Below are positions 12,056-14,469 of a DNA stretch of 14,469 nucleotides, in pieces (position 1 is the first letter of the stretch; each line of letters begins with the position of its first letter). This stretch comes from Cladosporium sp. IMV 00045 (Eukaryota > Ascomycota > Dothideomycetes > Cladosporiales > Cladosporiaceae). The translations under genes and the position numbers were made by a program. The stretch covers positions 9,760 through 24,228 of the forward strand of contig MSJI02000076.1 of the NCBI GenBank assembly GCA_001931905.2, read 5' to 3'. The notes under the pieces were generated by a model that worked only from the letters and a program-made list of their open reading frames with translations, did no database searches and was not told where the DNA came from.

Positions 12056-13088
12056 CTATGGACCAAGTGTAATCTCACCCTTGTAAGTGCCTTCAGTCAG
12101 ACCCAGAGTCTCAATGAGGTTCTGCCATCTGGGACCTCCTCTCTCCTTCTTCCTCAGGTAGTTCAGGTGCTTTTGCCTCTTGTGCACCAACAATCTCAAG
12201 TTCCTCTTGCCGACCTTGTCTTTGTGCCCTCTACCCTCGGCAAAGTCTGCCAGCGTCCTGATCTTCGCCGTCAAGATGGCGACCTGCACCTCAGAGCTGC
12301 CAGTATCCTGGCCCATCCGCTCTTGCTTCTGCATCACAGGTCCATTGTGAACTCCCGCGGGCTTAGGTTCGAGGACCTTGTCTGTGTTGTGGCGACCGAA
12401 AGCGTCAATGCAGCGCTGGATGTTGACGCGCAGACGATCTTTTGAGCTGGCGAGAGACAGAGAGGAAATGCGCCTCACGGCCTCGGCCGCGGCAGCCTGG
12501 TCTTGCGCATGTTGGGCGCGTGCGTCTTCTTCCGTCAAATCTCCGGTCGCGTAGGCGGATTGGTCCCTTGAAAACTCCTCATCTGACGGTGTGCTCAGCC
12601 AGCTGCTGTGTTTGATGCCCTGTTCAAGTTCGGCCTTGTTGAGGAAGAAGTTGAGGTGCTCATCGCGCGCGGTTTTGGGGCCGGGGGCGTCTTTGGCGGG
12701 CGATCCATCTGTGCGCAGAGCAGTCTCCACTGAAGGTGGTGAAGGCTCGGGGGGGAGAGCGGTGTCGAATGAGCGGACAAAAGGCGTCTCGGTGCCTCTT
12801 ACGGGATCTCCGAGTTTTGAGGCACGTTCTCCTTTGAGGACCTCCTGCCTGCTTTGGTTGGCGGCTTTGCGCGCCTTGGATTGAGCAATGGCGTATGGGT
12901 CTCTGCGCCTTTTGCGCTGGGTCACGGTCGAGGCATGCTGGGAGGGAGTCGTAGAGAATGCGCGGGCGAAAGAAGAAGGCGGTTGGGCTGTGAGATGTCA
13001 GTCGTGTTGGTAATGAAGGCGCTGTGGAAGTATTTGACTAACCTGCAGGAGCCTTGAGGCATGTGAGCATGGGTATTCTGGGCGGCAT
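12056..13088 (-). CDS. MRPS28: mitochondrial small-subunit ribosomal protein uS15m
   Basis: Two exons, 13043-13088 and 12056-12987, giving 325 residues. The 46-nt first exon encodes MPPRIPMLTCLKAPA; the second continues AQPPSSFARAFSTTPSQ. Together they make a basic, acid-free mitochondrial presequence with a typical RAFSTT cleavage region. Residues about 243-311 are the uS15 domain: QDTGSSEVQVAILTAKIRTL, then HKDKVGKRNLRLLVHKRQKH and LNYLRKK. This domain binds the small-subunit rRNA in the matrix. About 200 residues of charged, Ala-rich sequence between presequence and domain form the long N-terminal extension seen in the yeast and fungal members. A GTG at 12925 opens the long uninterrupted frame but is not a credible start. 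The gene is divergent from RPS0, 353 bp apart. Confidence 0.93.
12988..13042 (-). other. uS15m intron (55 nt)
   Basis: The donor is GTTAGT at 13042-13037, the branch site ACTGAC is at 13002-12997 close to the acceptor, and CAG ends at 12988. It is phase 1. It joins the start-codon exon to the rest of the presequence, so splicing is required for an import-competent protein. Confidence 0.85.
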
Positions 13089-13441
13089 TGTGGATGATGG
13101 GTGGTCAATAGACTATCACTACCACTATCTTCCCCTTCAAACCAGACGGCTTCCAACACAGCGCATCTCGACTTCTTGCTCGGGAATGCTGCGGAGAATC
13201 GTGAATGCCTTAGCGGCCTGAGGCTGAAGGAGCTTCGAGCCTCACTTCTCAGGCAACCAGACTTCCATCCCTTGGCGGTCAGCCCAAACCGGCTAGCCCA
13301 TTCTGAACGTCGGCGCACCAAATCGCAAAGCACCGACGGGAATTTCGTACACTTTGGCGCGGGCAGCTTCAAGAGTTCTTCTCCTCCACCATCTCGAATA
13401 CCAACGTCGCAAGTACTCACTCGACACCACCGACAGTCAAG
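13089..13441. promoter_or_regulatory. divergent promoter region of uS15m and RPS0
   Basis: 353 bp between the two start codons. The RPS0-proximal part has a pyrimidine-rich stretch (TTCTTCTCCTCCACC near 13375-13391), usual near transcription starts of ribosomal protein genes. I did not find a clear Homol-D (CAGTCACA) or other known ribosomal-protein promoter box. A minus-strand frame running through the region is a shadow. Confidence 0.55.
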
Positions 13442-14469
13442 ATGGCCGCCAAGAACCTTCCCGCGGCGTTCAACGCCACCTCCCAGGACATGGAGATGCT
13501 CCTGTCCGCCCAGTGCCACCTCGGCAGCAAGAACATGCAGGTGCACATGGAGCCTTACCTCTGGAAGACCCGCGCCGACGGTATCAACGTCCTGAACGTT
13601 GGCAAGACCTGGTACGTAGATGATTGAGAAGCGTCCGGCGACTGGTCTTCGAAGCGGCAACGCAATTGGAACGATTGGAATACACTTGCGCCGCCAGCTG
13701 CGAAATTCCCACGACCAGACATGCCAGAAAACGCCAAGATTTGATATATGAACATCTCCAATGCTAACGCACACTCAAGGGAGAAGATTGTCCTGGCCGC
13801 CCGTATCATCGCCGCCATTGACAACCCCGCCGATGTCTGCGTCATCTCTGCCCGTCCCTACGGTCAGCGCGCCGTCCTGAAGTTCGCCGCCCACACCGGT
13901 GCTGGCGCCATTGCCGGTCGTTTCACCCCCGGTAACTTCACCAACTACATTACCCGCTCCTTCAAGGAGCCGCGTCTGATCATCGTCACCGACCCCCGCA
14001 CCGATGCCCAGGCCATCAAGGAGGCTTCCTACGTCAACATCCCGGTCATCGCCCTCTGCGACTCCGACTCCCCCACCGAGTACGTCGACGTTGCCATCCC
14101 CACCAACAACAAGGGCCGTCACTCCATCGGTCTTGTCTGGTGGATGCTCGCCCGTGAGGTCCTCCGTCTCCGTGGCACCATCGCCAGCCGTGAGGCCGAG
14201 TGGGACGTCATGCCCGACTTGTACTTCTACCGCGACCCTGAGGCCGAGGAGAACAAGGACTCCGCTGGCCAGGACGAGGCCAAGGTCCCTGGTGTTGAGG
14301 AGGTTGGTGCCGGCGCTGTCGAGTCTGGCTTCAACAACGAGTGGGAGGTCTCTGGCGGCACTGCTGGTGCCTTCGCCGCTGCCTCCAACACTGCTGGCGC
14401 CCCTGCTGCCTCCACCTGGGACGCCGACGGTGCTGACTGGGCTGCCAGCTCCGCCCCTGTCGAGACCGG
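13442..14469 (+). CDS. RPS0: cytosolic 40S ribosomal protein uS2 (RPS0/SA), 3' end missing
   Basis: Exons 13442-13611 and 13780 to the window end give 286 codons with no stop reached. The start [20 protein letters not shown] leads into the uS2 signature [14 protein letters not shown] (20-33). Downstream are [48 protein letters not shown], the second signature [17 protein letters not shown] and [20 protein letters not shown]. The C-terminal tail is acidic and Ala/Trp-rich ([15 protein letters not shown]), typical of the eukaryotic SA-type C-terminus. By family it is needed for 20S pre-rRNA processing and 40S assembly. Codons end almost always in C, as in strongly expressed genes. Only the last residues should be missing, since filamentous-fungal homologues are about this long. 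Confidence 0.97.
13612..13779 (+). other. RPS0 intron (168 nt)
   Basis: The donor is GTACGT at 13612, the branch site GCTAAC is at 13763-13768, and AAG ends at 13779. It is phase 2. Joining gives [16 protein letters not shown], conserved in uS2. I looked for a snoRNA inside and found no convincing C/D boxes. Confidence 0.93.

Noticed and set aside
13101..13595. A 164-codon plus-strand frame overlapping the start of RPS0
   Set aside because: It runs out of frame through RPS0 exon 1 with Ser/Pro/Arg-rich shadow composition.
12998..13774. A 258-codon minus-strand frame across the uS15m/RPS0 promoter
   Set aside because: It is antisense to RPS0 exon 1 and its intron, and overlaps uS15m exon 1 in another frame. 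The translation matches nothing.
13612..13779. A snoRNA in the RPS0 intron
   Set aside because: AGATGATTGA resembles a C box only loosely, and no CTGA D box is present.

Overview
The window is nuclear DNA of a filamentous ascomycete (Pezizomycotina; a Dothideomycete is my guess, not shown by the sequence). The reasons are the intronless fused shikimate-pathway AROM gene, short introns with CTAAC/CTGAC-type branch sites, a fungal-type P-loop sulfotransferase-like protein, and genes spaced a few hundred bases apart on both strands without operons.

Layout from left to right: (a) 1-705 opens with an A-rich tract and may hold a decayed minus-strand reading frame. (b) 706-1510 (-) is a three-exon E2 ubiquitin-conjugating enzyme of the UBE2G1/Ubc15 type. 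(c) 1511-2592 is a gene-free divergent intergenic region. (d) 2593-3507 (+) is a P-loop sulfotransferase-like protein with a C-terminal membrane anchor. (e) 3765-4260 (-) is a two-exon RidA/YjgF-fold protein whose intron looks like the GC-AG type. (f) 4823-6280 (+) is an ELL-associated factor (EAF) of transcription elongation. (g) 6654-11483 (-) is the complete 1609-residue pentafunctional AROM protein (ARO1), with two short upstream ORFs and two Gcn4/CpcA-like sites in front. (h) 12056-13088 (-) is mitochondrial ribosomal protein uS15m, with a small first exon that supplies the import signal. (i) 13442 to the window end (+) is cytosolic ribosomal protein uS2 (RPS0), cut off at its 3' end.

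The genes are mostly housekeeping: ubiquitin transfer, elongation, aromatic amino-acid synthesis, and mitochondrial and cytosolic translation. They do not form a pathway cluster. The one functional pairing suggested by layout is the 353-bp divergent promoter shared by a mitochondrial and a cytosolic ribosomal protein gene.

I found no evidence of a new multi-gene system, CRISPR array, intact transposon, tRNA or rRNA. The observations most worth checking are an inversion from C-rich to G-rich along the coding strand of three neighbouring genes, the GC-AG intron, the ARO1 leader uORFs, and the possible gene remnant at the left edge.
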